Source: Lachnospiraceae bacterium (lineage in GTDB: Bacteria > Bacillota > Clostridia > Lachnospirales > Lachnospiraceae). From it: DNA of 64,000 nt. How positions within the stretch are numbered: the first letter of the stretch is position 1; every line of letters starts with the position of its first letter. This document shows, one piece after another, positions 34,471-43,681 of the stretch. The position numbers were made by a program, and so were the translations under genes. The notes below the pieces were generated by a model. It was given only the letters and a program-made list of their open reading frames with translations. It was not told the DNA's origin and made no database searches. Where the stretch lies: positions 29,575 through 93,574 of the forward strand of contig QXWO01000019.1 in the NCBI GenBank assembly GCA_009911035.1, in the 5' to 3' direction.

Positions 34471-34527
34471 AAAAACAGGACACTGGACGGAATGGGAAGG
34501 CAGAGTAAAGTGGAGGGAGCGAAAGAG

Positions 34528-35595
34528 ATGACGAGAGAAAATACAAGGGTAGTACATATCGGCAACAGGACAATTGGGGGAGGAAGCCCTATTTTAATAC
34601 AATCCATGACAAATACCAGGACGGAGGATGTGGAGGCTACGGTAGAGCAGATCCACCGTCTGGAGCAGGCAGGCTGTGAGATTATCCGGTGTACGGTGCC
34701 TACACTGGAGGCGGCACGAGCTGTTGGAAAGATTAAAAAACAGATATCCATTCCGCTGGTTGCGGATATTCATTTTGATTATAAGATGGCGATTGCAGCT
34801 ATGGAAAACGGCGCGGACAAAATCAGAATCAATCCCGGCAATATTGGCGGGCAGGATAAGGTGGCGGCAGTGGTGGCTGTGGCCAGAGAGAGGAATATCC
34901 CTATCCGCGTGGGCGTAAACAGCGGCTCACTGGAAAAAGAACTGGTGGAAAAGTATCATGGAGTCACGGCACAGGGAATTGTGGAAAGCGCCTTAGATAA
35001 GGTTCATATGATAGAAAATCTGGGATATGAGAATATGGTGATCAGCATCAAATCATCGGATGTTCTTATGTGTGTGGAAGCCCACGAGCTTTTGGCACAA
35101 AAGACAGATTATCCCCTTCATGTGGGGATTACGGAATCCGGTACGATCATAAGCGGCAATATCAAATCTTCTATCGGGCTTGCCCTGATACTAAATCAGG
35201 GGATTGGAGATACCATACGGGTATCCCTGACCGGGGATCCGGTGGAGGAGGTGAAGTCTGCCAAACTGATTCTGCGGACGCTGGGGCTTAGAAAAGGAGG
35301 CATAGAGGTGGTATCCTGCCCTACCTGCGGAAGAACCAAAATCGATTTGATCAGTCTTGCCAATCAGGTTGAAACTATGGCTGCCCAGTTCCCGTTAGAT
35401 ATCAAAGTGGCGGTTATGGGATGCGCTGTCAACGGACCCGGAGAAGCAAAAGAAGCGGATATCGGCATTGCAGGAGGCATTGGGGAAGGTCTGTTGATCA
35501 AAAAGGGAGAAATCGTTAAGAAGGTGCCGGAGGAGCAGCTTCTTGCAGTGCTTAGGGAGGAGCTTGAGCACTGGAATGATGATATAAGCAAATAA
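34528..35595 (+). CDS. ispG: 4-hydroxy-3-methylbut-2-enyl diphosphate synthase
   Basis: A 355-residue IspG (GcpE), the [4Fe-4S] enzyme converting MEcPP to HMBPP in the MEP pathway. ATG 34528 follows GGAGGGAGCG; the longer in-frame start at 34492 has no good site. Cluster ligands lie in SCPTCGRTKIDL and VMGCAVNGPGEAKEADIG; the TIM-barrel motifs ILIQSMTNTRT and LVADIHFDYKMA are present. dxr, another MEP gene, is upstream in the same block. Confidence 0.96.
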   Translation: MTRENTRVVHIGNRTIGGGSPILIQSMTNTRTEDVEATVEQIHRLEQAGCEIIRCTVPTLEAARAVGKIKKQISIPLVADIHFDYKMAIAAMENGADKIRINPGNIGGQDKVAAVVAVARERNIPIRVGVNSGSLEKELVEKYHGVTAQGIVESALDKVHMIENLGYENMVISIKSSDVLMCVEAHELLAQKTDYPLHVGITESGTIISGNIKSSIGLALILNQGIGDTIRVSLTGDPVEEVKSAKLILRTLGLRKGGIEVVSCPTCGRTKIDLISLANQVETMAAQFPLDIKVAVMGCAVNGPGEAKEADIGIAGGIGEGLLIKKGEIVKKVPEEQLLAVLREELEHWNDDISK

Positions 35596-35621
35596 AAACA
35601 GGAGAAAACAGGTCACTTATT

Positions 35622-38600
35622 ATGGCAAAGCAGTTTTTTGACGTATTTCCAACATTAAAACTGGATAAAAAGATGCAGAACCTTTTCGAGCAGGTTCTGG
35701 TGGAGAAGGTTTCCGCTACAAAGGGCAGGGATTTTATCCGGGTGACGGTTACCTGTGAATATCTGATTCCCAAGGAAACGGTATTCAGAGTGGAAAAGGA
35801 GATTAAAAAGCAGTTTTTTGCCACCCACAATGTGACGGTAAAGCTGTACGAACGTTTCCGGCTCTCGGAGCAGTACACTCCAAGAAAACTGATGGATTTG
35901 TATAAGGAGAGCATTCTGCTGGAGCTGCGGGATCACAGCCCGATTGAATACAGCATTTTCAAAGGAGCGGTCATAGATTTTCCTAAGGAAGATGAATTAA
36001 AACTGACCATAGAGGATACGGTGCTGGCAAGGAGTAAAGCGGCAGAGCTTTCCAGAATCTTAGAGAAGATTTTTAATGAAAGATGCGGTTTTTCCATTGC
36101 CTGTCAGATGGAGTATGAGGAGAAGGAAGAAGGCAGACTTAGGGAAGAGGATGATGAGAAAATCGCCCGTCAGATAGCACAGATTGCGGCCCGGGCAAAA
36201 GGTGCAGGAGGTGGGGAAGGAGCCTATGGACAGGGAAGCGGAGAAACGGTTTTGGGAGTGGGCGTGCCGGGAGCCGTAGAGAGAAATTCCGGGAATGCGC
36301 CGCAAAAGGACAAAAAGGCCCTTTCTGCGCCGGATTTGGGAAAGGGGCAGCCAGACCGGACAGGACAGGGCAGTGTTACCCCTTTTCCAGGAGAGAAGAA
36401 GGGGCTGCGTAAAGGAGACTTTGGAAAAGGCGGCAAAGGAGATTTCAGGCGGGCAGTCAGACGCTCGGACAATCCCGACGTGCTTTACGGCCGGGATTTT
36501 GACGAGGAAGCATCGCCTATCGAGGATATCATAGGGGAAATAGGGGAAGTAGTCATCCGGGGGAAAATTATCAGCTTTGATACCCGGGAAATCAAAAACG
36601 AGAGAACCATTCTTATGTTTGATGTGACGGATTTCACGGATACCATGACTATAAAAATGTTTGCCCATAACGAACAGGTTGCTGAAATAAAGGAGGGGAT
36701 CCGGCCGGGCGCTTTTGTAAAAATAAAGGGTATTACCACCATAGACAGATTTGATAATGAACTTACCATTGGTTCCCTGACAGGAGTAAAGAAAATTCCT
36801 GATTTCACCTCATCACGGAGCGATAACAGTGCCCGCAAGAGGGTGGAGCTGCACTGTCATACCAAGATGAGTGACATGGACGGGGTATCAGAGGCAAAGG
36901 ATATTGTGAAATGTGCCTATAAATGGGGGCATCCGGCGATTGCCATTACAGATCACGGGGTGGTGCAGGCTTTCCCGGACGCAAACCATGTGTGGGAGGA
37001 CTTGTGGAAAGCAGAAAAGGCAAGGCGAAAGGAAGCAGGAGATGCCAGCCCCGATAAGCAGGATTTCTTTAAAATCATCTACGGCATGGAAGCTTATCTG
37101 GTAGACGATCTGCAGGAAATCGTTACAGGGGAAAGGGGGCAGGATTTTAGCGCGGAATTTGTGGTGTTTGATATCGAAACCACGGGATTTTCCCCGGTTA
37201 ACAACAGGATTATTGAAATCGGGGCGGTGAAAGTGTCCGGGGGAGAGATTTCCGACAGATTTTCCAGTTTTGTCAATCCCGACGTGCCTATTCCTTTTGA
37301 GATAGAAAAACTGACGGGAATCAATGACAGTATGGTGATGGGGGCGCCTTTTATTGAAGAGGTACTGCCAGAATTCCTGGCCTTTTGCAAAGATGCTGTC
37401 CTAGTAGCCCACAATGCGAATTTTGATATGAGCTTTATCAAGGAAAATGCCCTGCGGCAGAATATAAGAAGGCAGTTTACCTATGTGGATACCGTGGGGA
37501 TCGCAAGAATCCTTCTGCCCCATCAGGCAAAGCATACCTTAGATGCGGTGGCGAAAACCATGGGGGTATCTCTGGAAAACCACCATCGGGCGGTGGATGA
37601 TGCGGAGGCAACGGCGGAGATTTTTGTGAAGTTTATTTCCCTGCTGAAGGAGGCTGGGGCGGATACGCTTGCAAAGGTCAACGCTATGGGAGATTCCAGC
37701 CCGGATATTATTAAAAGACTGCCTTCTTATCATGCCATCATTCTGGCAGAAAATAATCTGGGAAGGGAAAATCTTTACAGACTGGTGTCGGAGTCACATC
37801 TGACTTATTACAGCAAACGTCCCAGAGTACCTAAGAGTTTTCTCATGAAGCACAGGGAAGGGCTGATACTGGGAAGTGCATGTGAGGCGGGAGAGCTGTA
37901 CCGTGCCATTCTGGATGGTAAACCGGAGTCGGAAGTTGCCCGGATCGTAAGCTTCTATGATTATCTGGAAATACAGCCTTTGGGAAATAATAAATTTATG
38001 ATTGAGTCGGAGAGAATTCCTTCCATAAACAGTATGGAAGATATCATGAATATTAACCGCAGAATCGTCGCGTTGGGGGAAGAGTTCAATAAACCTGTGG
38101 TGGCTACCTGCGATGTCCATTTTCTGAATCCCGAGGACGAAGTATACCGCAGGATTATTATGTCAGGAAAGGGATTTGCGGATGCCGACAATCAGGCCCC
38201 CCTTTATCTTCGGACGACGGAGGAGATGCTGGAAGAGTTTGCTTATCTTGGCAGCGATAAGGCAGAGGAAGTGGTCATTACCAACACAAATAGGATTGCC
38301 GACAGGATTGACGTGATGGCGCCGGTGCGGCCTGACAAGTGTCCGCCGGTGATACCGGACAGTGACAAGACACTGACGGATATCTGTTATAACCGGGCCC
38401 ATGAACTGTATGGGGAAGAACTGCCTAAAATTGTAAAAGACCGTTTGGAAAAGGAACTGCACTCCATCATTACCAATGGATTTGCTGTTATGTATATTAT
38501 TGCCCAGAAGCTGGTGTGGAAGTCTGTGGAGGATGGATATCTGGTAGGTTCCCGTGGCTCTGTAGGTTCCTCTCTTGTGGCCTTTATGGCGGGAATTACG

Positions 38601-40238
38601 GAGGTAAATTCCCTAAGCGCCCATTACCGCTGTTCCAATTGTTTTTATTATGACTTTGATTCGCCGGAGGTAAAGGCATTTGCGGGCAACGCCGGATGTG
38701 ACATGCCGGACAAAAACTGTCCTGTGTGCGGAAAGCCTTTGGTAAAGGACGGGTTTGACATTCCATTTGAGACTTTCCTGGGGTTCAAAGGTGATAAAGA
38801 GCCGGATATCGACCTTAATTTTTCTGGGGAATACCAGAGTAAAGCCCACAAATATACGGAGGTGATTTTTGGATCGGGGCAGACTTACCGGGCAGGCACT
38901 ATTGCAACGCTGGCTGACAAAACCGCCTTTGGCTATGTGAAAAATTATTATGAGGAGCGGGGGAGCCGGAAGCGAACCTGCGAAATCAACCGTATTGTAG
39001 GAGGATGTACCGGAATCAGAAGAAGCACCGGGCAGCATCCGGGCGGCATTATCGTACTTCCCATGGGGGAGGACATTAATTCCTTTACGCCTGTGCAGCA
39101 TCCTGCCAATGATATGACTACAGATATTGTCACAACCCATTTTGACTATCACTCCATAGACCATAACCTGTTAAAGCTTGATATACTGGGGCACGATGAT
39201 CCAACCATGATTCGTATGCTGCAGGATTTGACAGGAATAGACCCCACGCAAATTCCTCTGGACGATCCAAAGGTTATGTCCCTGTTTCAGAATACTTCGG
39301 CACTGGGTATTACGCCGGAGCAGATTGACGGGTGTCCCGTTGGGTCTATGGGAATACCGGAGTTTGGAACGGAGTTCGTTATCCAGATGCTTCTCGACAC
39401 CAAACCCCAGTGCCTTTCGGATTTGATCAGGATATCCGGGTTAGGACACGGAACGGATGTATGGCTTGGAAATGCACAGACATTGATTCTGGAGGGAACT
39501 GCCACGATTTCCTCGGCAATCTGTTGCCGTGACGATATTATGATTTATCTGATAAACCAGGGCGTGGACAGTGCGTTATCGTTTACCATTATGGAAAGCG
39601 TGCGTAAGGGAAAAGGATTAAAACCGGAATGGGAAGCAGCCATGAAGGAAAAGGATGTGCCGGACTGGTATATCTGGTCCTGCAAAAAAATCAAGTATAT
39701 GTTCCCCAAGGCCCATGCTGCGGCCTATGTGATGATGGCATGGCGGATAGCTTACTGTAAGATCAACTATCCCCTTGCTTATTATGCGGCCTTTTTCTCC
39801 ATAAGAGCTTCTGCTTTTTCCTATGAAATCATGTGCCAGGGGCAGAAGCACTTGGAAAGTGTAATGGCGGATTATAAGAGAAGAAGCGATACCTTGTCTA
39901 AAAAGGAGCAGGACTCTTTTAAAGATATGAAAATTGTTCAGGAAATGTACGCAAGAGGTTATGAATTTGTTCCTATTGATATTTTTTCCGCCCATTCCAG
40001 AAATTTTCAGATTGTAGACGGAAAGCTTATGCCATCCTTAAACAGTATTGATGGGCTGGGAGAGCGGGCGGCGGATGCCATTGTGGAGGCGGCCAAGGAC
40101 GGCGCATTCCTGTCCAAGGATGATTTCCGCCAGAGGACAAAAGTTTCCAAGACAGTCATAGATTTAATGGACAGTCTGAATTTGCTTGGAGATTTGCCTG
40201 AATCCAATCAGATTAGTTTGTTTGACTTTGTGTCATAG
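35622..40238 (+). CDS. polC: DNA polymerase III alpha subunit, PolC type
   Basis: A 1538-residue replicative polymerase of low-GC Gram-positives. N-terminal domain (1-170); a Gly/Lys/Gln-rich linker (about 190-285); OB fold (about 310-395); PHP domain starting VELHCHTKMSDMDG near residue 407; DEDDh 3'-5' exonuclease from about 512 (FVVFDIETTGFSPVNNRIIE) inserted in PHP; zinc-binding CSNCFYY and CPVCGKP; catalytic PDIDLNFSGE with Asp1062 and Asp1064; and the C-terminal helix-hairpin region. Size and order are normal. The linker between the first two domains is longer and more glycine-rich than I expect. Confidence 0.97.
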   Translation: MAKQFFDVFPTLKLDKKMQNLFEQVLVEKVSATKGRDFIRVTVTCEYLIPKETVFRVEKEIKKQFFATHNVTVKLYERFRLSEQYTPRKLMDLYKESILLELRDHSPIEYSIFKGAVIDFPKEDELKLTIEDTVLARSKAAELSRILEKIFNERCGFSIACQMEYEEKEEGRLREEDDEKIARQIAQIAARAKGAGGGEGAYGQGSGETVLGVGVPGAVERNSGNAPQKDKKALSAPDLGKGQPDRTGQGSVTPFPGEKKGLRKGDFGKGGKGDFRRAVRRSDNPDVLYGRDFDEEASPIEDIIGEIGEVVIRGKIISFDTREIKNERTILMFDVTDFTDTMTIKMFAHNEQVAEIKEGIRPGAFVKIKGITTIDRFDNELTIGSLTGVKKIPDFTSSRSDNSARKRVELHCHTKMSDMDGVSEAKDIVKCAYKWGHPAIAITDHGVVQAFPDANHVWEDLWKAEKARRKEAGDASPDKQDFFKIIYGMEAYLVDDLQEIVTGERGQDFSAEFVVFDIETTGFSPVNNRIIEIGAVKVSGGEISDRFSSFVNPDVPIPFEIEKLTGINDSMVMGAPFIEEVLPEFLAFCKDAVLVAHNANFDMSFIKENALRQNIRRQFTYVDTVGIARILLPHQAKHTLDAVAKTMGVSLENHHRAVDDAEATAEIFVKFISLLKEAGADTLAKVNAMGDSSPDIIKRLPSYHAIILAENNLGRENLYRLVSESHLTYYSKRPRVPKSFLMKHREGLILGSACEAGELYRAILDGKPESEVARIVSFYDYLEIQPLGNNKFMIESERIPSINSMEDIMNINRRIVALGEEFNKPVVATCDVHFLNPEDEVYRRIIMSGKGFADADNQAPLYLRTTEEMLEEFAYLGSDKAEEVVITNTNRIADRIDVMAPVRPDKCPPVIPDSDKTLTDICYNRAHELYGEELPKIVKDRLEKELHSIITNGFAVMYIIAQKLVWKSVEDGYLVGSRGSVGSSLVAFMAGITEVNSLSAHYRCSNCFYYDFDSPEVKAFAGNAGCDMPDKNCPVCGKPLVKDGFDIPFETFLGFKGDKEPDIDLNFSGEYQSKAHKYTEVIFGSGQTYRAGTIATLADKTAFGYVKNYYEERGSRKRTCEINRIVGGCTGIRRSTGQHPGGIIVLPMGEDINSFTPVQHPANDMTTDIVTTHFDYHSIDHNLLKLDILGHDDPTMIRMLQDLTGIDPTQIPLDDPKVMSLFQNTSALGITPEQIDGCPVGSMGIPEFGTEFVIQMLLDTKPQCLSDLIRISGLGHGTDVWLGNAQTLILEGTATISSAICCRDDIMIYLINQGVDSALSFTIMESVRKGKGLKPEWEAAMKEKDVPDWYIWSCKKIKYMFPKAHAAAYVMMAWRIAYCKINYPLAYYAAFFSIRASAFSYEIMCQGQKHLESVMADYKRRSDTLSKKEQDSFKDMKIVQEMYARGYEFVPIDIFSAHSRNFQIVDGKLMPSLNSIDGLGERAADAIVEAAKDGAFLSKDDFRQRTKVSKTVIDLMDSLNLLGDLPESNQISLFDFVS

Positions 40239-40241
40239 TAT

Positions 40242-40748
40242 TTATGGGGCAGGATCTGCAAATAGCGCAGCATTGGGCGGATGATAGGTAAACAGAACAA
40301 AACATAAGAGAAAGATGCCGATGGAAAGATACAGCAGATAGCGGCAAGGCTTTGGAAGGCAGATAACGGTAAGTTTATATGCAGCAAAAAAGGCGGCCAC
40401 GGTGCTTAACGCAAAGACGGCAATGTCTAAAATGAATACATTGTGGCCCAGAAGTGCTGTGTAAAAATAAAAGAGAGCAGGTATCAGCAATGTGCCCAGC
40501 AGAATTCCAACGCAGAGGGAAGATAACAGACAAGGATATGCTTTCCTGTATTTCAAGAATATTATAAAAGTATACAGCAGCATGGGGAAAAACAGCAGCT
40601 TCATATGCTCCCATACAGACTCACTGACAGGCGCAAAAAAGCCAGTTATATGGCTGGCGCCTGTCCATTCGTATAGAAAGTGGGAGAGCGTCCCCAGGAT
40701 TAAAACAAAAACAGTACCTTTAAAGAAGGAAATTTTAAGCTGTTTCAT
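40242..40748 (-). CDS. Small multi-pass membrane protein, DUF6512-like
   Basis: A 168-residue protein with five hydrophobic segments. The start at 40748 follows AGAGGTGATTTTC; a longer reading upstream has no such site. The segment GFFAPVSESVWEHMKLLFFP resembles the family I know as DUF6512, of unknown function. It converges on polC with three bases between the stop codons and no terminator in between. Confidence 0.75.
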   Translation of the reverse strand: MKQLKISFFKGTVFVLILGTLSHFLYEWTGASHITGFFAPVSESVWEHMKLLFFPMLLYTFIIFLKYRKAYPCLLSSLCVGILLGTLLIPALFYFYTALLGHNVFILDIAVFALSTVAAFFAAYKLTVICLPKPCRYLLYLSIGIFLLCFVLFTYHPPNAALFADPAP

Positions 40749-40960
40749 GAAAATCACCTCTTTAACAGTATATGTAATTAAAGACTGGGTATACAGGCAT
40801 CCATAACCTTTGAGCTGCCTGTTTCGCGCCATTGCGCTGTAAAATCCAATTCCTGACTGGATGTAGCACTAGGATATATTTTTTCCTGGCTCATCCCAAA
40901 CGAATATATATTAGAACATCTTCCTGCTGCTTTATGTAATGGATTATCGTTTATATACAA

Positions 40961-40987
40961 TGGTGATTTTTCCGTTTATGGTATAAT
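40961..40987 (+). promoter_or_regulatory. Extended -10 promoter before the DHFR-like gene
   Basis: TGGTATAAT (40979-40987) is an extended -10 element; a weak TGGTGA lies 15 bases before TATAAT. The remainder of 40749-41022 shows no coding sequence I can support. Confidence 0.55.
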
Positions 40988-41022
40988 AATATTGAAAATC
41001 ATATGGGAAAGGAGAATTAAAA

Positions 41023-41553
41023 ATGCGGAAAATTGTTTTATTTATCGCCATGAGCCTTGACGGATATATTGCAGATATAAACGGCAAGGTTGACTGGCTG
41101 GCAGGGCAGGACAGTGCTGTTGAAAATAATGATAGTTATACGGATTTTGTAAAAAATATTGATACGGTTATCATGGGCTGGACAACCTATCACCAGATTG
41201 TAACGGAATTATCCCCCGGACAATGGGTATATGATAACCTGCAAAGCTATGTGATCACGCATAGGAATTGTACGCCTAAAAGCAATGTAACCTTTGTTTC
41301 TGAAAATCCATGTAACCTTGTCAATGAATTAAAGCAAAAAGACGGCAAGGATATTTGGATATGTGGCGGGGCTGACATTGTTCATCAGCTTATGCAAAAC
41401 AATCTGATTGATAAATATTATATTTCTATTATTCCAACGATTTTAGGGGATGGCATTCGTCTTTTTGATGTGACGGACAAAAAAATAGATTTACGTTTCA
41501 TTTCATCAAAAAGCAGTAATGGCATAATAGAATTAGAGTATCAAAAACGATAA
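41023..41553 (+). CDS. Dihydrofolate reductase-like / RibD C-terminal family reductase
   Basis: A 176-residue protein of the DHFR-like family related to the RibD C-terminal domain. Visible motifs: VLFIAMSLDGYIADINGKVD, MGWTTYHQIV, and IWICGGADIVHQLM, the NADPH-binding region. Such proteins (for example YwjB, YyaP) are often annotated as dihydrofolate reductase, but their substrate is usually unknown. The ribosome site is AAAGGAGAATT. Base composition from here to about 43600 is more AT-rich than in the neighbours, which fits acquired DNA. Confidence 0.85.
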   Translation: MRKIVLFIAMSLDGYIADINGKVDWLAGQDSAVENNDSYTDFVKNIDTVIMGWTTYHQIVTELSPGQWVYDNLQSYVITHRNCTPKSNVTFVSENPCNLVNELKQKDGKDIWICGGADIVHQLMQNNLIDKYYISIIPTILGDGIRLFDVTDKKIDLRFISSKSSNGIIELEYQKR

Positions 41554-41561
41554 AACATACT

Positions 41562-41590
41562 GCGGTCATGCTCCCATGACCGCTTTTTTA
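41562..41590 (+). terminator. Terminator after the DHFR-like gene
   Basis: GCGGTCATG (41562-41570) pairs perfectly with CATGACCGC (41575-41583) around CTCC, then seven T. Textbook Rho-independent structure. Its end overlaps the stop codon of the convergent flavin reductase remnant. Confidence 0.92.
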
Positions 41591-41989
41591 TGCTCCGCTT
41601 ATGAGGTAAAATTCTTTTAAACTACATTGAATTGCCACACGGCTATGAAAAGGAATTTTGATACTATTTCCCTCTATCTCTGCAAGTTCAATACCAAACT
41701 TCTCTGCTATATCCACGTTGCACCCCGTAGTGCTTCCACATCCTATTACTGCGTCTGCAATTTCAGCACCGGTAATTGTAAGGATAACTTACTTTTTTGT
41801 ATTCCGTACCATCTCGCCGTTGTATGAGGTCTTTGCCATTGCATAAGCAATCATATTCGGATTAAAGGAAAGATAAGTCTGCCATGAAACAGTGGCAGGG
41901 GTGGTTGAACCGTCCGGCTTCATGGTGCATACGACACTTACCGGATTTGGAGAAGTTAATTTTGCAGCTTGGGGTAAATTGATTTTCCT
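41588..41989 (-). pseudogene. Decayed flavin reductase-like gene
   Basis: On the minus strand, codons from 41986 read KINLPQAAKLTSPNPVSVVC and continue to SYNGEMVRNTKK, a flavin reductase (FMN-binding split barrel) pattern. An in-frame TAA at 41791-41789 interrupts it; after the stop the same frame continues VILTITGAEIADAVIGCG and HSRVAIQCSLKEF before ending early at 41588. No start codon with a ribosome site exists: the 5' end runs into the last codons of the flavodoxin-like gene in another frame. Lost start, internal stop and short C-terminus all point to a remnant. Confidence 0.8.
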
Positions 41990-42519
41990 AAACTGTAGGC
42001 TTCCTGCAATTCGGATTTTCCGGCAATATCCCCCATAGCCATTACACCGCCGCAAAGCACTTTTCCAATGCTTTTCCACCCTAAATGTTTTTCAAGATGT
42101 TCATACCAATAAAGAGTTTCTTCAAAGCCGTAGCCCTCGGCTGCCATAATGAGAACACTTTCCTTTTTAGGATTTCGATAATTAGGGTCACATTCCGCAA
42201 CAGCAAATAAGCGGTCAAAGGCAGTTTTTAATTGACCGCTGATAGTCCAATAGTAAAGCGGTGTTGCAAGAACAACTATGTCCGCTTTCTTGTAAACAGG
42301 ATAAATTTTATCCATATCGTCTTTTTGGACACAAGGGCTATCCGGGTTTTTACCGCCGCCAAAACAGCCTTTACAACCATTTATGTTCATACCGTCAAGA
42401 AAAAACTCTGTCACGGTGTTTCCGGCTTCCTCTGCGCCTTTCTTAAATTCTGCGGTTAATGCCGTTGTATTTCCGGCTTTTCTTGGACTTCCATTGAGAA
42501 TAATAATTTTTTTGCTCAT
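41956..42519 (-). CDS. NADPH-dependent FMN reductase / flavodoxin-like protein
   Basis: A 187-residue flavoprotein. The start follows AAGGAGGTAATT; the protein begins MSKKIIILNGSPRKAGNTTA, the FMN phosphate loop, and has CKGCFGGG and ATPLYYWTISGQLKTAFDRL. It belongs to the NAD(P)H-dependent oxidoreductase family with a CxxC-like cysteine pair. Its last codons (GKSIYPKLQN) run into the flavin reductase remnant in a different frame, so the C-terminus may be altered by a deletion. Likely regulated by the HxlR protein encoded divergently. Confidence 0.88.
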   Translation of the reverse strand: MSKKIIILNGSPRKAGNTTALTAEFKKGAEEAGNTVTEFFLDGMNINGCKGCFGGGKNPDSPCVQKDDMDKIYPVYKKADIVVLATPLYYWTISGQLKTAFDRLFAVAECDPNYRNPKKESVLIMAAEGYGFEETLYWYEHLEKHLGWKSIGKVLCGGVMAMGDIAGKSELQEAYSLGKSIYPKLQN

Positions 42520-42529
42520 AATTACCTCC

Positions 42530-43075
42530 TTAAATTGCATTGGCTAAATCAGCCGCTTTTTTGCAGCCTTCGGTTTTGTCTATATCGCCAACATTTAATA
42601 CACCGGGAATTAAAACCTCGCCTGCCATTTTCCATTTATTCAATGCCGCCATACGCTCAATAGGAATACGAACGCCGTCCATGACGGACATATCATCTTC
42701 TTCACAACAGGTAATCAGCGCACATTCCTTTCCGGCAATATCCTTGCCGCCTACAACCATAGAAAAAATACGGTCAATGACACCTTTAATCTGTGCAGGG
42801 ATAGAATACCAGTAGACAGGCATGGTAAATACGATAACATCCGCTTCAAGAATTGCCGGTGCAATCGTGTTGAAATCATCATCAAAAGTACAGGCTTTTC
42901 CAGTGGAAAAACAGGTTTCACACGCCCGGCAGCCGCCCACTTTTTTTAATGCAGCGTCAAACCGTGTGATTGTGTGCCCCTTTGCTTCGGCTGCCTTGAT
43001 GAAAGCGTCTGTCATAGCAAAGCTATTCCCGTTTTTACGGGGGCTGCCCGTTATTACAACTATTTTTTTGCTCAT
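42530..43075 (-). CDS. Flavodoxin family NAD(P)H-dependent oxidoreductase
   Basis: A 181-residue paralogue of the next gene in the pair. It begins MSKKIVVITGSPRKNGNSFA, has CRACETCFSTGKACTFDDDF and FTMPVYWYSIPAQIKGVIDR. The cysteine-rich segment is typical of the iron-sulfur-flavoprotein-like or multimeric flavodoxin families. The ribosome site is AGGAGGACATAT. It is the first gene of the minus-strand unit transcribed away from hxlR, a common arrangement for electrophile or redox-responsive reductases. Confidence 0.88.
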   Translation of the reverse strand: MSKKIVVITGSPRKNGNSFAMTDAFIKAAEAKGHTITRFDAALKKVGGCRACETCFSTGKACTFDDDFNTIAPAILEADVIVFTMPVYWYSIPAQIKGVIDRIFSMVVGGKDIAGKECALITCCEEDDMSVMDGVRIPIERMAALNKWKMAGEVLIPGVLNVGDIDKTEGCKKAADLANAI

Positions 43076-43102
43076 AAAATATGTCCTCCTAATTCTGTGA
43101 GA

Positions 43103-43131
43103 TTGACTTTCTCTGTTTCTAATAGTATAAT
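43103..43131 (+). promoter_or_regulatory. Promoter of the HxlR-type regulator
   Basis: TTGACT (43103-43108) is 17 bases from TATAAT (43126-43131) on the plus strand. On the minus strand the same bases give TATACT, a possible -10 for the flavodoxin genes, so divergent promoters may overlap. Start would be near 43138, leaving an 80-base leader. Confidence 0.7.
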
Positions 43132-43176
43132 CTTAGCAAGAATTAAAATAGAATCAAGTACGCACATATAAGTGAG

Positions 43177-43203
43177 ATACTTACAATAAAGTTATATACT
43201 TAC
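43177..43203 (+). promoter_or_regulatory. Direct repeats, possible HxlR operator
   Basis: ATACTTAC occurs at 43177-43184 and again at 43196-43203, 19 bases apart, in the leader of the regulator gene. A further AAGTAC lies at 43155-43160. HxlR proteins commonly bind such sites between divergent genes and repress both; binding here is inference. Confidence 0.45.
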
Positions 43204-43220
43204 TTGAAGGAGAGTGTAAA

Positions 43221-43553
43221 ATGAGTGAACGCTGTATTTCAAATGAATGTCTTGAAACAACAGGTTTCAGCTATACATTGTCATTAATCAATGGCAAATA
43301 TAAAATGACTATTTTGTATACTTTAATGGAGTTCGGAGTTGTCCGTTTTAACGAAATGAAAAAATATATTAACGAAATTTCGTATAAGACTTTAAGCTCC
43401 ACTTTAAAAGAATTAGAAGCAGACCAATTAGTGCATAGAAAAGAATATCCACAAATCCCGCCCAAGGTAGAGTATAGCTTAACAGAGCGTGGAAAATCTT
43501 TAATTCCTATTTTAGACGGAATGTGTGATTGGGGTGATAAAAACAGGTTATAA
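43221..43553 (+). CDS. HxlR family winged-helix transcriptional regulator
   Basis: A 110-residue HxlR/MarR-like regulator. After an N-terminal Cys pair ([13 protein letters not shown]) comes [40 protein letters not shown] and the wing [16 protein letters not shown], the standard HxlR layout. Two N-terminal cysteines might sense redox or electrophiles, as in some relatives (inference). It is divergent from the two flavodoxin-like genes. Confidence 0.93.
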   Translation: MSERCISNECLETTGFSYTLSLINGKYKMTILYTLMEFGVVRFNEMKKYINEISYKTLSSTLKELEADQLVHRKEYPQIPPKVEYSLTERGKSLIPILDGMCDWGDKNRL

Positions 43554-43592
43554 AATGGGAAATGAGAGGGACTTGTATAACTGGCTGTCCTA

Positions 43593-43621
43593 TTGAGTTG
43601 TGGGTAGAATTACAATATAAG
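43593..43621 (+). promoter_or_regulatory. Candidate promoter of the soluble chemoreceptor gene
   Basis: TTGAGT (43593-43598) is 17 bases from TATAAG (43616-43621). Start would be near 43628, about 54 bases before the ATG. I saw no SigD-type (TAAA...CCGATAT) element. Confidence 0.45.
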
Positions 43622-43681
43622 CATATAAGAGAGCCTATTAGCTTTATCCGTAAAATTCAAAACAAAGGAGGAAAAGAAAAA

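Noticed and set aside
36060-36668. Open frame of 202 codons on the minus strand within polC
   Set aside because: It is the complement of the repetitive linker and OB-fold coding region of polC; no start signal or recognisable domain.
42540-43100. Plus-strand open frames across the flavodoxin-like gene
   Set aside because: They are complements of a clear minus-strand flavoprotein gene and show no start signals.
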